DNA from: Cellulomonas wangsupingiae | Lineage (GTDB): Bacteria > Actinomycetota > Actinomycetes > Actinomycetales > Cellulomonadaceae | NCBI RefSeq assembly: GCF_024508275.1 | Contig: NZ_CP101989.1 | Coordinates: 2,232,001 to 2,296,000 of the forward strand | DNA: 64,000 nucleotides | Direction of reading: 5' to 3' | In this document: in pieces, positions 20,844-31,159 of the stretch | How positions within the stretch are numbered: the first letter of the stretch is position 1 | How the letters are laid out: each line of letters starts with the position of its first letter | The notes under the pieces: model-generated | The model's input: the letters and a program-made list of their open reading frames with translations, nothing else | The model's database searches: none | Told to the model about the DNA's origin: nothing | Made by a program: the position numbers and the translations under genes

Positions 20844-21476
20844 ATGACGTGGCACGAGACCGAACGAGGCTGGCTCGCCGACGCGCTGCGCGCCGCGGAC
20901 CCGGACGACCCGACCCTCTGCGAGGGGTGGCAGGCCCGCCACCTGGCGGCGCACCTCGTGCTGCGCGAGCACCCCGGCGCCGCGTCGTCGGCCGTGCGGG
21001 GCGGCCTCGCCGCCGCGACGGAGCGGCTCGCCGCGACGGCGAGCGACCCGGAGGGCTACGCGGCGCTGGTCGACCGCTTCGCGGCTCCTCCCCCGCGCTG
21101 GAGCCCGGTCGCCTGGGCGGGCGACGCCGTGAACGCGACGGAGTACTTCGTCCACACCGAGGACGTCCGCCGCGGCGCCGGCGCGGCCGAACCCCGCGAC
21201 CTGCCCGACGACCTGGCCGAGGTCCTGTGGGGCCAGCTCCTGCGCATGGCCCCGTTGCGGCTGCGCCGGCTGGGTCCCGGGGTCGTGCTCGTGCGGCACG
21301 ACGACGTGCGCTCGGCCGTGCACGCCCCGCGCGCGGGGCACGGTGCGGTCGTGCTGCGCGGTGACGTCGGTGAGCTGGTGCTCGCCGTGTCGGGCCGCCT
21401 GCAGGCGGCCGACGTCCGCGTCGACGGCGCACCGGACGACGTCGCGGCCGTCAGGGACCTGCTCACCGGCCCCTGA
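20844..21476 (+). CDS. TIGR03085-type metal-binding protein (DinB/maleylpyruvate isomerase-like fold)
   Basis: A 210-residue cytoplasmic protein of the actinobacterial TIGR03085 group, related to mycothiol-dependent maleylpyruvate isomerases. The N-terminus MTWHETERGWLADALRAADPDDPTLCEGWQARHLAAHLVLRE contains the conserved C-x-G-W and HLAAHL with a metal-binding His, and a second metal region is FVHTEDVRRG. The reaction is not known; mycothiol-linked chemistry is a reasonable guess since this genome has mshC. ATG at 20844 begins the conserved region; an in-frame ATG at 20823 is possible. It is the only plus-strand gene in this area and converges with hisF. Confidence 0.85.
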   Translation: MTWHETERGWLADALRAADPDDPTLCEGWQARHLAAHLVLREHPGAASSAVRGGLAAATERLAATASDPEGYAALVDRFAAPPPRWSPVAWAGDAVNATEYFVHTEDVRRGAGAAEPRDLPDDLAEVLWGQLLRMAPLRLRRLGPGVVLVRHDDVRSAVHAPRAGHGAVVLRGDVGELVLAVSGRLQAADVRVDGAPDDVAAVRDLLTGP

Positions 21477-21482
21477 GGGACG

Positions 21483-22253
21483 TCAGCGCACCACGACGCC
21501 CGCGGCGCGCAGGCCGTCCTTGACCTGCCCGATCGTGAGCGTGCCGAAGTGGAAGACGCTCGCGGCGAGCACCGCGTCGGCCCCGGCGCGTGCCGCCTCG
21601 ACGAAGTGCTCGACCGTCCCGGCCCCGCCGGACGCGATCAGCGGCACGCCCACACGGGCGCGCACGTCGGCGATCATCGGCAGGTCGAAGCCCGTCGTGG
21701 TGCCGTCGGCGTCCATCGAGTTGAGCAGCACCTCGCCGACACCCAGCTCGACGGCGCGGTGCGCCCACTCGACGGCGTCGATGCCGGTGCCGCGCCGCCC
21801 GCCGTGGGTCGTGACCTCGTAGCCGGAGTCGGTGCGCACGTCGCCGGTCGTGCGGCGCGCGTCCACCGACAGCACGAGGACCTGCGAACCGAACCGGTCA
21901 GCGATCTGCGTGATGAGCTCGGGACGGGCGATGGCCGCGGTGTTGACACCGACCTTGTCCGCGCCCGCCCGCAGCAGGCGGTCGACGTCCTCCGGCGAGC
22001 GGACGCCGCCGCCGACCGTCAGGGGCACGAAGACCTCGCCCGCCGTGCGGCGCACGACGTCGTACGTCGTCTCACGGTCGGACGACGACGCGGAGACGTC
22101 GAGGAACGTCAGCTCGTCGGCACCTTCCGCGTCGTAGCGTCGCGCCAGCTCGACCGGGTCACCGGCGTCCCGCAGGTTCTCGAAGTTCACGCCCTTGACG
22201 ACCCGGCCCGCGTCGACGTCGAGGCACGGGATCACCCGCAGCGCGAGCGTCAC
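21483..22253 (-). CDS. hisF: Imidazole glycerol phosphate synthase, cyclase subunit
   Basis: The TIM-barrel subunit that forms imidazole glycerol phosphate and AICAR from PRFAR and ammonia delivered by HisH. The 256-residue protein begins [24 protein letters not shown] with the catalytic Asp. It also shows [57 protein letters not shown] and IASGGAGT. The start is GTG at 22253, overlapping the stop of the FKBP lipoprotein gene. hisH is not in the window. Confidence 0.96.
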   Translation of the reverse strand: MTLALRVIPCLDVDAGRVVKGVNFENLRDAGDPVELARRYDAEGADELTFLDVSASSSDRETTYDVVRRTAGEVFVPLTVGGGVRSPEDVDRLLRAGADKVGVNTAAIARPELITQIADRFGSQVLVLSVDARRTTGDVRTDSGYEVTTHGGRRGTGIDAVEWAHRAVELGVGEVLLNSMDADGTTTGFDLPMIADVRARVGVPLIASGGAGTVEHFVEAARAGADAVLAASVFHFGTLTIGQVKDGLRAAGVVVR

Positions 22254-23128
22254 GGTGCACCCTGGGCGGGGTTGCCCGTCGCGAGGATGTCGATCACGAA
22301 CACCACCGTCCTTCCGGCGAGCTCCTCGCTCTCCGTGACACCGAGCGAGTACGACGGCGGCACGACGAGCATGACGCGGCTGCCCGCGGGCTGGTCGACG
22401 AGGCCCTCGGCCCACGACGGCACGTCCGAGAGCGGGAACGACACGGGCAGGCCGTGCTGCCACGTGGAGTCGAACAGGACCCCGTCGTCCCACGTGAAGC
22501 CGCTGTACTGGACGGTGATGACGTCACCCGTGGCGACCTGGGCTCCGGTGCCGCGCACGAGGGGCTGGACCACCAGGTCGTCCGGGGGCTCGGTACCCGT
22601 GGGCGTCAGCGTGAAGGCACCGTCGCTGCTCTCCGTCACCACCGGCAGGGCCGGCGACGGTGGCACCGGCTGACCGACCGCGCGCGTGGGCAGCACGTCG
22701 AGCACCGTGACCGTCGGGTAGTCCGCGCCCGCCCCGCCCGGCGCCACCTGGAGCAGCCGCGCGCCGACCTGCTGGCCCTGGAGCGTCTCGTAGAGGTCCG
22801 TGCCGAGCTCCTCGGCCGTCAGCAGCCGCGGCGTCGGGCTCGTCGAGTAGCTCTCCTTGACCAGGCTCGCGTCCGTCGCGTTCTCCAGCCAGAAGTCGAT
22901 GAGCACCGGTGCGCCGTCCGTGAGCTCGGCACCCGTGCCCGGCCACACCGTCTGCCGGTACGTCGTGTCGACCGTCAGCGGCGTCAGGTACGTCACCGTG
23001 GGGGTCTCCCCCGCGCCGCCCGTGACGGTGACCTCCGGGTCGACGGCGTCGACGGCACCGCACGCCGCGAGCAGCAGCGCCACGACGGCCGGCCCCACGA
23101 CCCGGCGGACACCCGCTACCCACCGCAC
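22250..23128 (-). CDS. FKBP-type peptidyl-prolyl isomerase lipoprotein
   Basis: A 292-residue secreted lipoprotein predicted to catalyse proline isomerisation outside the membrane. The signal peptide [23 protein letters not shown] ends in a lipobox (LLAAC) with the lipid-modified Cys at about residue 23. The C-terminal FKBP domain contains [51 protein letters not shown] and FVIDIL. GTG at 23128 is preferred because GGAGG lies 7 bases upstream; GTG at 23134 is too close to it. It is next to pafA on the same strand, the usual actinobacterial neighbour. Confidence 0.9.
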   Translation of the reverse strand: MRWVAGVRRVVGPAVVALLLAACGAVDAVDPEVTVTGGAGETPTVTYLTPLTVDTTYRQTVWPGTGAELTDGAPVLIDFWLENATDASLVKESYSTSPTPRLLTAEELGTDLYETLQGQQVGARLLQVAPGGAGADYPTVTVLDVLPTRAVGQPVPPSPALPVVTESSDGAFTLTPTGTEPPDDLVVQPLVRGTGAQVATGDVITVQYSGFTWDDGVLFDSTWQHGLPVSFPLSDVPSWAEGLVDQPAGSRVMLVVPPSYSLGVTESEELAGRTVVFVIDILATGNPAQGAP

Positions 23129-23257
23129 GCTCACGCCTCCGCCAGCTCGTCCGACCATGTCATCGGCGAGCACGCGGCACCGGGCCGCCCGCTCGCGGCA
23201 TCACTGTACGGCGCGCGCCGCCCCTTCCGGCGCGGCGTCCGGAACGGGTGGCCACCG

Positions 23258-24619
23258 TCACATCGACTCGATGAGCCTGTCCACGCGCTCGTCGACGCTG
23301 CGGAACGGGTCCTTGCACAGGACCGTCCGCTGCGCCTGGTCGTTGAGCTTGAGGTGCACCCAGTCCACGGTGTAGTCCCGCCGGGCCTCCTGCGCGGCGC
23401 GCACGAAGTCGCCCCGCAGCTTCGCACGCGTCGTCTGCGGGGGTACCGCGGTGGCCTCGAACACGTCGAGGTCGGTCGTGACCCGCTCGACGAGGCCGCG
23501 TGCCGCGAGGAGGTTGTACAGGCCCTCCGTGCGTGAGATGTCGTGGTACGCCAGGTCGAGGCGCTGCACGCGCACGTCCGAGAGCTCGAGGTCGTGCTTC
23601 GCGCGGTAGCGCTCGATCATGCGGTACTTGATGACCCAGTCGAGCTCGCGCTCGACGAGCGTCAGGTCGCCGGTGCGCAGCGCCCGCAGCCCGCGCTCCC
23701 ACAGGTCGAGCACCTGCTTGGTCTCCGGGGAGGGCCCCACCTCGCCGGCGACGAAGTCGCTCACGCGCGAGAGGTACTCCTCCTGGAGGTCGATCGCGGT
23801 GACCGTCCGGCCCGTCGTCAGCGTCACGGGCTGCTTGCCCGTCATGTCGTGGCTGATCTCCCGGATCGCACGGATCGGGTTCTCGAGCGTCATGTCGCGC
23901 ATCGTGACGCCGGACTCGATCAGGCGCAGCAGCAGGTCGGTCGACCCGACCTTGAGCATCGTCGTCGTCTCCGACATCGAGGAGTCGCCCACGATCACGT
24001 GCAGGCGGCGGTAGTGCTCGGCGTCCGCGTGCGGCTCGTCGCGCGTGTTGATGATCGGCCGCGACCGGGTCGTGGCGCTCGAGACCGCCTCCCAGATGTG
24101 GTCGGCGCGCTGCGACAGGCAGTAGACGGCACCGCGCGGCGTCGTCAGGACCTTGCCCGCCCCGGTGAGGATCTGCCGGGTGATGAGGAACGGCACGAGG
24201 ACGTCCGACAGGCGGGCGAAGTCACCCTGCCGCCGCACCAGGTAGTTCTCGTGGCACCCGTAGGAGTTGCCGGCCGAGTCGGTGTTGTTCTTGAACAGGT
24301 GGATGCGCCCGGGCAGCCCTTCGTGCTCGAGCCGCTGCTGGGCGTCCCCCACCAGGCCCTCGAGGATCCGCTCACCCGCCCGGTCGTGGGTGACCAGCTG
24401 GCGCCAGTCGTCGCACTCGGCGGTCGCGTACTCCGGGTGCGACCCGACGTCGAGGTACAGCCGCGAGCCGTTGCGCAGGAACACGTTCGACGAGCGCCCC
24501 CACGCGACGACCTTGCGGAACAGGTACCGCGCGACCTCGTCCGCGGACAGGCCGCGGCCGTCCTGCGCCGCGCACGTGACCCCGTACTCGGTCTCCAGAC
24601 CGAAGATGCGCCTGTCCAT
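23258..24619 (-). CDS. pafA: Pup-protein ligase
   Basis: Joins the C-terminal glutamate of Pup to lysines of target proteins, using ATP, and so marks them for the proteasome. The 453-residue protein has the glutamine-synthetase-like fold: [10 protein letters not shown] with the magnesium-binding Glu residues, the conserved catalytic Asp D57 in [53 protein letters not shown] and [15 protein letters not shown]. The C-terminal Pup-binding domain follows. Unlike Dop there is no long insertion after the first beta strands. It lies 37 bases downstream of prcA. Confidence 0.97.
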   Translation of the reverse strand: MDRRIFGLETEYGVTCAAQDGRGLSADEVARYLFRKVVAWGRSSNVFLRNGSRLYLDVGSHPEYATAECDDWRQLVTHDRAGERILEGLVGDAQQRLEHEGLPGRIHLFKNNTDSAGNSYGCHENYLVRRQGDFARLSDVLVPFLITRQILTGAGKVLTTPRGAVYCLSQRADHIWEAVSSATTRSRPIINTRDEPHADAEHYRRLHVIVGDSSMSETTTMLKVGSTDLLLRLIESGVTMRDMTLENPIRAIREISHDMTGKQPVTLTTGRTVTAIDLQEEYLSRVSDFVAGEVGPSPETKQVLDLWERGLRALRTGDLTLVERELDWVIKYRMIERYRAKHDLELSDVRVQRLDLAYHDISRTEGLYNLLAARGLVERVTTDLDVFEATAVPPQTTRAKLRGDFVRAAQEARRDYTVDWVHLKLNDQAQRTVLCKDPFRSVDERVDRLIESM

Positions 24620-24656
24620 GCGTTCGTCCCCGTCTCCCTCGTCGGCCCGGGCACCG

Positions 24657-25391
24657 TCAGGGTGCGGGTGGCGCGTCCCCGCCCGCCGGGGCTGCCGCCC
24701 CGCCGAGCACGTCCTCCAGCAGGGCGCCCGTCAGCCGACGGAAGGCCCGCCGCGGGCGTGTGCGGTCCAGCACCGCGACCTCGAGCTGGGCGGCACCCAG
24801 CACGCGGGCGTCGGCGTCGTCGGCCGCGGAGCCGAGCACCCGCACGGCCAGTCCGAGCGCCTCCGCGAGCGTCATGCCGGCGCGCCACTCCCTGCCCAGC
24901 ACGCCGGCCAGGCGCTCCGCCTGGCCGCCCATGACGACCCAGCCGTGCTCGTCGGTCACGGAGCCGTCGTACGCCAGGCGGTAGATCTGGTCGCCCGCGG
25001 GCTCGCGCCCGACCTCGACGACGACCAGCTCGACCTCCAGCGGCTTGGACTCCGTGGTGAAGACGGTGCCCAGCGTCTGGGCGTACGCGTTGGCCAGGCC
25101 GCGCGCCGTGACGTCGACGCGGTCGTAGGAGTACCCGCGCAGGTCCGCGTACCGCACGCCGGCGACCCGCAGGTTCTCGAACTCGTTGTACTTGCCGACG
25201 GCGGCGAACGCGATGCGGTCGTAGATCTCGGAGATCTTGTGCAGCGCGCGCGACGGGTTCTCGGTCGCGAACACGATGCCGTCGTCGTACTGCAGCACGA
25301 CGACGGACCGGCCCCGGGCGATGCCCTTGCGGGCGTAGTCCGCCCGGTCCTTCATGAGCTGCTCGGGCGAGACGTAGAACGGCATGCTCAT
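24657..25391 (-). CDS. prcA: Proteasome subunit alpha
   Basis: Forms the outer rings of the 20S proteasome and gates the entrance; not catalytic. The 244-residue protein begins [38 protein letters not shown], with the conserved gating N-terminus and first helix, followed by [32 protein letters not shown]. The C-terminus is Ala/Pro/Gly-rich. ATG at 25391 overlaps the prcB stop as ATGA, so the alpha and beta subunits are translationally coupled, which fits their 1:1 use. Confidence 0.97.
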   Translation of the reverse strand: MSMPFYVSPEQLMKDRADYARKGIARGRSVVVLQYDDGIVFATENPSRALHKISEIYDRIAFAAVGKYNEFENLRVAGVRYADLRGYSYDRVDVTARGLANAYAQTLGTVFTTESKPLEVELVVVEVGREPAGDQIYRLAYDGSVTDEHGWVVMGGQAERLAGVLGREWRAGMTLAEALGLAVRVLGSAADDADARVLGAAQLEVAVLDRTRPRRAFRRLTGALLEDVLGGAAAPAGGDAPPAP

Positions 25392-26218
25392 CGCGCACCT
25401 CCCTCGCGGCGTGCGCTGCGTCGGCCGTTCTCGACGACGTCGACCGCGGCGGCCAGGTCGTCGTCCGAGACGCGCAGGTAGCCGGCCTGCGTCACGGTCG
25501 CCACGACGGGCCAGATCCGCCGGGCGTGGTCCGGCCCGCCGGTCGCCGAGTCGTCGTCGGCGGCGTCGACGAGCGCCTCCACGGCGACCCGCACGGCCGT
25601 GGCCGCGTCGAGGTCGGGGCGCCACCGCTTCTTCAGCGAGCCGCGCGCGAAGACCGACCCCGAGCCCACGGCGTGGTGGCCCAGCTCCTCGTACCGCCCG
25701 CCCGTGACGTCGTAGGAGAAGATGCGGCCGCTACCCCGGTCGAGGTCGTAGCCGCCGAACAGGGGGACGACGGCCAGACCCTGCATCGCCAGGCCGAGGT
25801 TGCCGCGGATCATCGTCGCCAACCGGTTGGCCTTGCCGTCGAGCGACAGCAGGCTGCCCTCGATCTTCTCGTAGTGCTCGAGCTCGAGCTGGAAGAGCCG
25901 CACGAGCTCGATCGCGAGACCCGCGGTCCCCGCGATCCCGACGGCGGAGAACTCGTCCGCCGGGAAGACCTTCTCGATGCGCCGGCTCGCGATCATCGAC
26001 CCCATCGTCGCGCGGCGGTCGCCCGCCATGACGACGCCGCCGTCGAAGGTCAGCGCGACGATCGTGGTGGCGTGCGGCGCCTGCAGCTCACCGGCCGGCA
26101 CCGGCCGCCGGCCCGGCAGCAGGTCGGGGGCGTACCCCGACAGGAAGTCGACGAACGACGAGCTGCCGGGTGTGGTGAAGGCGGACGGGAGCCGACCGGA
26201 GGAGGCGTGGCGCGTCAT
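25388..26218 (-). CDS. prcB: Proteasome subunit beta
   Basis: The catalytic subunit of the 20S proteasome, an N-terminal threonine protease. It is made with a 50-residue propeptide that ends at HA before TTIVALTF, so T51 becomes Thr1. In mature numbering Asp17 (MAGDRR) and Lys33 (RIEKVF) are in their canonical positions, so the enzyme should be active. Length is 276 residues. It lies 6 bases after pup and overlaps prcA. The unprocessed N-terminus contains [18 protein letters not shown], typical of actinobacterial propeptides. Confidence 0.97.
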   Translation of the reverse strand: MTRHASSGRLPSAFTTPGSSSFVDFLSGYAPDLLPGRRPVPAGELQAPHATTIVALTFDGGVVMAGDRRATMGSMIASRRIEKVFPADEFSAVGIAGTAGLAIELVRLFQLELEHYEKIEGSLLSLDGKANRLATMIRGNLGLAMQGLAVVPLFGGYDLDRGSGRIFSYDVTGGRYEELGHHAVGSGSVFARGSLKKRWRPDLDAATAVRVAVEALVDAADDDSATGGPDHARRIWPVVATVTQAGYLRVSDDDLAAAVDVVENGRRSARREGGAR

Positions 26219-26224
26219 CGAGGA

Positions 26225-26419
26225 TCACTGCCCGCCCTTCTGGACGAATCCCCGGACGAACTGCTCGGCGTTCTGCTCGAGCACGTCGTCGATCTCCTCG
26301 AGCAACGCGTCGACCTCGGCGTCCCGGGCCTGCGTGCTGGGTGCCGCCGGCGTGGGCGTCTCGGGCTCGTCGCCCGGCTCGTCCTCGTGACGGCGCCGGA
26401 CGTGCTCCTGCTCAGCCAT
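26225..26419 (-). CDS. pup: Prokaryotic ubiquitin-like protein
   Basis: The 64-residue tag for proteasomal degradation. It is disordered and highly acidic in the N-terminal half, then has the helix that binds the Mpa coiled coil (ARDAEVDALLEEIDDVLEQN), followed by AEQFVRGFVQKGGQ. It ends in GGQ, so Dop must deamidate the final Gln to Glu before ligation by PafA. The ribosome-binding site GGAGG lies 7 bases before the ATG. It is directly upstream of prcB and prcA and downstream of its own predicted promoter. Confidence 0.98.
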   Translation of the reverse strand: MAEQEHVRRRHEDEPGDEPETPTPAAPSTQARDAEVDALLEEIDDVLEQNAEQFVRGFVQKGGQ

Positions 26420-26465
26420 GGGGTGACCTCCGTCCTGCGGTCACGTCCCACGTGCCCGCGTGACC

Positions 26466-26471
26466 ACCCTA
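26466..26471 (-). promoter_or_regulatory. Predicted -10 element of pup-prcB-prcA
   Basis: TAGGGT on the minus strand in the 123-base gap between dop and pup, about 47 bases before the pup start. That leaves a leader containing the GGAGG ribosome-binding site. Confidence 0.4.
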
Positions 26472-26542
26472 GGCCCAACGCCTCAACCGCGTGCCGCGCG
26501 CGCCCCCGGACGGACGGCGCGCCGCGGGGACGTGCCCACGCG

Positions 26543-28150
26543 TCACCCGCCGAGCGCCGCCAGCAGCGACCGCGCGTCCGGGCTGCGGTCGAGCAGCTCG
26601 CCGACGTGCGCTCGCGTGCCGCGCAGCGGGTCGCGCATCGGCACCCGCTGCAGCGTCTGCGACCCCGGCACGTCGAACACCACGGAGTCCCAGCTCGCGG
26701 CCGAGATCTGCCCGCCGTAGCGCGCGACCGCCTCGCCGCGGAAGTAGGCCCGGGTGTCCTGCGGCGGGTGCACGACGGCGTCCTGCACCTGCTCGGGCGT
26801 CACGAGCAGCTCGACGGCGCCCGCGGCGACGAGCCGGTGGTACAGGCCGCGCTCGGGGCGGACGTCGGACCACTGCAGGTCGACGGCCGCCAGCCGCGGG
26901 TGGTCCCACGCCAGGTGGTCGCGGCGGCGCATGCCGTCGAGCAGGCGCAGCTTCGCCAGCCACTCCACCTCCCCCGCGCACGAGGCGGGGTCGTCGGCGA
27001 GGCGCCCCAGCAGCGACTCCCAGCGGTCCAGGACGTCGCGCGTCTGGTCGTCCGGCGGGTCGCCCGTGGCGTCGAGGGCGGCACGCACGGCGGCCAGGTA
27101 CTCCGCCTGGACCTCCAGCGCCGTGAGCCGGCGGCCGTCGACCAGCTCCAGCCGCTCGGTCAGGGCCAGGTCGTGGCTCACCCGGTGGACCGCGGCCACG
27201 GGGTCCCGCAGCGCGAGCCGGTCCACGGCGTGGACGACCGCACGGGCGGCGCCGCCGGACTCCGCCTGCTCGACGAGCCACAGCACCAGCGACGTCGTGC
27301 CGAGCCGCAGGTAGGTCGCGGCCTCGAGCATCGTCGCGTCCCCGATGATGACGTGCAGCCGCCGCCAGCGCGCCGGGTCGGCGTGCGGTTCGTCGCGGGT
27401 GTTGACGATCGGCCGGCGCAGCGTGGTCTCCAGGCCGACCTCGGCCTCGATGTAGTCCGCCCGCTGGGACAGCTGGAATCCCGGGTGCTCGCCGCGCGGG
27501 CCCAGGCCGACGCGTCCGGCGCCCGTGAACACCTGCCGCGTCACGAGGAACGGTGTCAGCCGCGAGACGAGGTCGCCGAAGGGGACGGCACGGTCCACGA
27601 GGTAGTTCTCGTGCGTCCCGTACGTCGCCCCCTTCCCGTCGACGTTGTTCTTGTACAGCGTGACGTCGGGCAGCGCCGGCGTCGCGGCGAGCCGACGCAC
27701 CGACTCGAGCATGACCAGCTCGCCCGCCCGGTCCCAGCGCACGGCGTCGAGCGGCGTCGTCACCTCGGGCGACGAGTACTCGGGGTGGGCGTGGTCCACG
27801 TACAGCCGCGCACCGTTCGTGAGGATCACGTTGGCCGCGCCGGGGTCCTCGTACTCCTCGACCTCCGAGCGCGCCATCTCCTGCGGACCGTCCCCCGACG
27901 GTGCGGCGACGGTCGGCGAGTCCGTGAGCATCGACGGGTGGGCCGACGCCCGCTGCAGGTGGAACCCGCGCGCGTCGTGCAGCGGGTCCTCGTCGTCGTA
28001 GTCCCAGCGGGCACGCGCCCGGCCGAGCTCGCGCGCCGCGGCGTGCACGGCCACGACGTGGCTCGACAGGAGCATCGGGTTGGCCAGCGGACGGCCCGGC
28101 TGCAGGACGCCGTACTCCGTCTCGAGCCCCATCACACGGCGCACGGTCAC
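26543..28150 (-). CDS. dop: Deamidase of Pup / depupylase
   Basis: Converts the C-terminal Gln of Pup to Glu and also removes Pup from tagged proteins. The 535-residue homologue of PafA has MGLETEYGV, then the Dop-specific insertion (ARWDYDDEDPLHDARGFHLQRA), LYVDHAHPEYSS with the conserved Asp, KNNVDGKGATYGTHENYL, SQRADYIEAEVG and [12 protein letters not shown] at 28150 is chosen because a -10-like TAGGCT lies 7 bases upstream, suggesting a leaderless message; GTG at 28144 is the alternative. It lies between mpa and pup, and together they form the complete pathway. Confidence 0.96.
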   Translation of the reverse strand: MTVRRVMGLETEYGVLQPGRPLANPMLLSSHVVAVHAAARELGRARARWDYDDEDPLHDARGFHLQRASAHPSMLTDSPTVAAPSGDGPQEMARSEVEEYEDPGAANVILTNGARLYVDHAHPEYSSPEVTTPLDAVRWDRAGELVMLESVRRLAATPALPDVTLYKNNVDGKGATYGTHENYLVDRAVPFGDLVSRLTPFLVTRQVFTGAGRVGLGPRGEHPGFQLSQRADYIEAEVGLETTLRRPIVNTRDEPHADPARWRRLHVIIGDATMLEAATYLRLGTTSLVLWLVEQAESGGAARAVVHAVDRLALRDPVAAVHRVSHDLALTERLELVDGRRLTALEVQAEYLAAVRAALDATGDPPDDQTRDVLDRWESLLGRLADDPASCAGEVEWLAKLRLLDGMRRRDHLAWDHPRLAAVDLQWSDVRPERGLYHRLVAAGAVELLVTPEQVQDAVVHPPQDTRAYFRGEAVARYGGQISAASWDSVVFDVPGSQTLQRVPMRDPLRGTRAHVGELLDRSPDARSLLAALGG

Positions 28151-28157
28151 GAGGCCC

Positions 28158-28163
28158 AGCCTA
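28158..28163 (-). promoter_or_regulatory. Predicted -10 element of dop
   Basis: TAGGCT on the minus strand, 7 bases before the GTG at 28150, consistent with leaderless transcription of dop separately from mpa. Confidence 0.45.
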
Positions 28164-28237
28164 GGTGTCCGCACGCGACGCGGCCGCGTGCGTCCACCGC
28201 CGTGCACGCGGGCCGTCCCGCGGCCACGGCCGCGACG

Positions 28238-29872
28238 TCAGAGGTACTGGCCCGTGCTCGTCACGTTCTCGATGGTGCGCGACGCGTCGACGCCCTTCTT
28301 GCCCTGGACGATCGTGCGGATGAAGACGATGCGCTCGCCCTTCTTCCCCGAGATCCGGGCCCAGTCGTCCGGGTTCGTCGTGTTGGGCAGGTCCTCGTTC
28401 TCCTTGAACTCGTCGAGGCAGGCCGACAGCAGGTGGTCGACCCGGATGCCCCGCTGGCCCGTCGAGAGCAGGTCCTTGATCGCCGACTTCTTGGCGCGGT
28501 CGACGACGTTCTGGATCATCGCGCCGGAGTTGAAGTCCTTGAAGTACAGGACCTCCTTGTCGCCGCTGGCGTACGTCACCTCGAGGAAGCGGTTCTCGTC
28601 GGCCTCGGAGTACATGCGCTCGACGACGCGGGAGATCATCTCCTCGACGGCCGCCGTGGGCGACCCGCCGTGCTCCGCGATGTCGTCGTCGTGGATCGGC
28701 AGGTCGGCCGTGAGGTACTTCGCGAAGATCTCCCGCGCGCCCTCGGCGTCGGGCCGCTCGATCTTGATCTTCACGTCGAGCCGCCCCGGCCGCAGGATGG
28801 CGGGGTCGATCATGTCCTCGCGGTTCGACGCCCCGATGACGATGACGTTGTCGAGCCGCTCGACGCCGTCGATCTCGGAGAGCAGCTGCGGGACGATCGT
28901 CGTCTCCACGTCGCTGGACACCCCCGTGCCGCGGGTGCGGAACAGCGACTCCATCTCGTCGAAGAACACGACCACCGGGTGCCCCTGGGACGCCTTCTCA
29001 CGCGCACGCGCGAAGATCAGGCGGATGTGCCGCTCGGTCTCCCCGACGTACTTGTTGAGCAGCTCGGGGCCCTTGACGTTGAGGAAGTACGAGCGGGCGT
29101 CGGAGACGTCGTCGCCCCGCGCGGCCGCGGCGGTGGCGGCGAGCGAGTGCGCGACGGCCTTCGCGATCAGCGTCTTGCCGCAGCCCGGCGGGCCGTACAG
29201 GAGCACGCCCTTCGGCGGCTTGAGCCCGTGCTCGCGGAACAGCTCGGGGTGCAGGAAGGGCAGCTCGACCGCGTCGCGGATCGCCTCGATCTGCGGACCC
29301 AGACCACCGATGTCGGTGTAGTCGATGTCCGGGACCTCCTCGAGGACCAGCTCCTCGACCTCCGCCCGCGGGATCACCTCGAACACGAAGCCGCTGCGCG
29401 AGTCGATCGTCAGCGCGTCGCCCACCCGCACGCCGCCGTCGGCGACCTGGCCGGCGAACCGCACGACCCGCTCCTCGTCACCACGCCCGACGACGAGCGC
29501 GCGGCCCTCGCCGAGCATCTCCTTGACGGTGACGATCTCGCCGACCTTCTCGTACCCACCGGCCTCGACGACCGTCAGCGCCTCGTTGAGCATGACCTCC
29601 TGGCCGGGGCGCAGGTGGTGGACGTCGAGGCTCGGGCTGGCCCCCACGTGCATCTTGCGGCCGGCGGACACGATGTCGACCGTGCCGTCGGCGCGCGCGC
29701 CGAGGAACGTGGCGTAGGTGCCGGGAGGCTTGGCCAGGTCGTCCACCTGGCGCTTGAGCTCGAGGATCTGCTCACGTGCGGCCACGAGTGCCTCGCTGAG
29801 CCGCTCGTTCTTGGCGGCGAGGACCGCCAGCTCGCGTTGCAGGTCACGTCCTGGGACAGCAGGTTCCGTCAT
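28238..29872 (-). CDS. mpa: Proteasomal ATPase (Mpa/ARC)
   Basis: The hexameric AAA ATPase that unfolds pupylated proteins and feeds them into the 20S proteasome. The 544-residue protein has an N-terminal coiled coil ([31 protein letters not shown]), two OB domains, Walker [13 protein letters not shown], Walker [13 protein letters not shown], the arginine-finger region [15 protein letters not shown], and the C-terminal TSTGQYL whose penultimate Tyr docks into the alpha ring. ATG at 29872 follows a good ribosome-binding site (GGAGGC). A TAGGGT -10 candidate lies at 29947-29952. Confidence 0.97.
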   Translation of the reverse strand: MTEPAVPGRDLQRELAVLAAKNERLSEALVAAREQILELKRQVDDLAKPPGTYATFLGARADGTVDIVSAGRKMHVGASPSLDVHHLRPGQEVMLNEALTVVEAGGYEKVGEIVTVKEMLGEGRALVVGRGDEERVVRFAGQVADGGVRVGDALTIDSRSGFVFEVIPRAEVEELVLEEVPDIDYTDIGGLGPQIEAIRDAVELPFLHPELFREHGLKPPKGVLLYGPPGCGKTLIAKAVAHSLAATAAAARGDDVSDARSYFLNVKGPELLNKYVGETERHIRLIFARAREKASQGHPVVVFFDEMESLFRTRGTGVSSDVETTIVPQLLSEIDGVERLDNVIVIGASNREDMIDPAILRPGRLDVKIKIERPDAEGAREIFAKYLTADLPIHDDDIAEHGGSPTAAVEEMISRVVERMYSEADENRFLEVTYASGDKEVLYFKDFNSGAMIQNVVDRAKKSAIKDLLSTGQRGIRVDHLLSACLDEFKENEDLPNTTNPDDWARISGKKGERIVFIRTIVQGKKGVDASRTIENVTSTGQYL

Positions 29873-30038
29873 GTGATCGGCCTCCGTTCCGCCTCGCGAG
29901 CGCCCTCCGGTCCACCGTGCACGTCGCTGTGCCTGCTGGTCCGACGACCCTAGCCGCACATGTCAACATCCGGCGCGCCCCCGGCCGGGCGCAGCCGGCC
30001 CGTCCCGCACCGTGGACACGTCCGGCCGCGCCGTCGCG

Positions 30039-31097
30039 TCAGTCGGTCGGCGGTGCCGTCGCCGGGCCCTGCGGGCCGAGGTCCTCCGGTGCGACGTGCA
30101 GGTCGCGGCGCACGCGGCGGATCTTCTTGGCCGACGTCTCGCGCTCCCCCATCGCCTCGGGCGACCACAGCTCGGTGTCCGTGGCCGGCGCACCGTCCTC
30201 CGCGACCGGGTAGGAGCCCTTGGCGGGACGGCGCTTGCGGTGGGGCGGCTCGACGCCGTCCGCGAGCCGGCGCGCGGTGATCAGGAACCCGGTGTGCCCG
30301 ACCATGCGGTGCTGCGGACGCACGGCCAGGCCCTCGAGGTGCCACCCGCGGACCATCGACTCCCAGGCCTCGGGCTCGGTGTACCGGCCGTCGGAACGCA
30401 GGTCCTCGGCGAGGCGGGACAGCTGGGTCGTCGTGGCGACGTAGCAGATCAGGACCCCGCCGGGCGCGAGCGCCGTGGCCACCGCGTCGAGGTTCTCCCA
30501 GGGCGCGAGCATGTCGAGGACGACGCGGTCCACCGACCCGGGGGCCGCGGCGGTCGGCAGGACGTCGGCGAGGTCACCCAGGCGCAGGTCCCACGCCGGG
30601 TGCGGGCCCCCGAAGAAGCTCTCGACGTTGCCGCGTGCGATGGCGGCGAAGTCCTCGCGGCGCTCGATCGACACGAGGCGTCCGGCGTCGCCGACCGCGC
30701 GCAGCAGGGACAGGGTCAGCCCGCCGGACCCGACACCGGCCTCGACGACCGTCGCCCCGGGGAACACGTCGCCCATCGTGACGATCTGCCCCGCGTCCTT
30801 GGGGTAGACCACGGCCGCGCCCCGCGGCATGGACAGCACGTGGTCCGCCAGCAGGGGCCGCAGGGCCAGGTACTCGATGCCCGACGTGTTCCGCACCACC
30901 ACGCCCTCGGACGCCCCGATGAGCTCGCTGTGGCGCAGGTACCCCCGGTGCGTGTGGAAGCTCGCGTCCGGCTGCAGCGTGATCGTGTGGAGTCGACCGC
31001 GCGGGTCGGTCAGCTGCACGCGCTCACCCGTGCGGAACGGGCCGCGCCGTTGCGCGGCCCCGGTTGGTGCGGGCACGGCGGCGTCGTGGGTGGTCAC
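30039..31097 (-). CDS. trmI: tRNA (adenine-58-N1)-methyltransferase
   Basis: Methylates A58 in the T-loop of tRNAs using S-adenosylmethionine. The 352-residue protein has an N-terminal beta domain (GPFRTGERVQLTDPRGRLHTITL), then the Rossmann methyltransferase with VVEAGVGSGGLTLSLLRAVGD, SIERREDFAAIARGN, VDRVVLDMLAPWENLD and GGVLICYVATTTQLSRL. The basic Lys/Arg-rich C-terminal tail is common in actinobacterial members. GTG at 31097 follows a -10-like TAGACT by 8 bases. It is beside mpa, as in mycobacteria and relatives. Confidence 0.94.
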   Translation of the reverse strand: MTTHDAAVPAPTGAAQRRGPFRTGERVQLTDPRGRLHTITLQPDASFHTHRGYLRHSELIGASEGVVVRNTSGIEYLALRPLLADHVLSMPRGAAVVYPKDAGQIVTMGDVFPGATVVEAGVGSGGLTLSLLRAVGDAGRLVSIERREDFAAIARGNVESFFGGPHPAWDLRLGDLADVLPTAAAPGSVDRVVLDMLAPWENLDAVATALAPGGVLICYVATTTQLSRLAEDLRSDGRYTEPEAWESMVRGWHLEGLAVRPQHRMVGHTGFLITARRLADGVEPPHRKRRPAKGSYPVAEDGAPATDTELWSPEAMGERETSAKKIRRVRRDLHVAPEDLGPQGPATAPPTD

Positions 31098-31105
31098 GGG
31101 CGCCG

Positions 31106-31111
31106 AGTCTA
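31106..31111 (-). promoter_or_regulatory. Predicted -10 element of trmI
   Basis: TAGACT on the minus strand, 8 bases before the GTG at 31097; a leaderless or near-leaderless start. Confidence 0.4.
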
Positions 31112-31159
31112 GGCGCCGGCGCGCGGCGACCCGGCCGCGGGCCGTGCCCGCCGGCCACG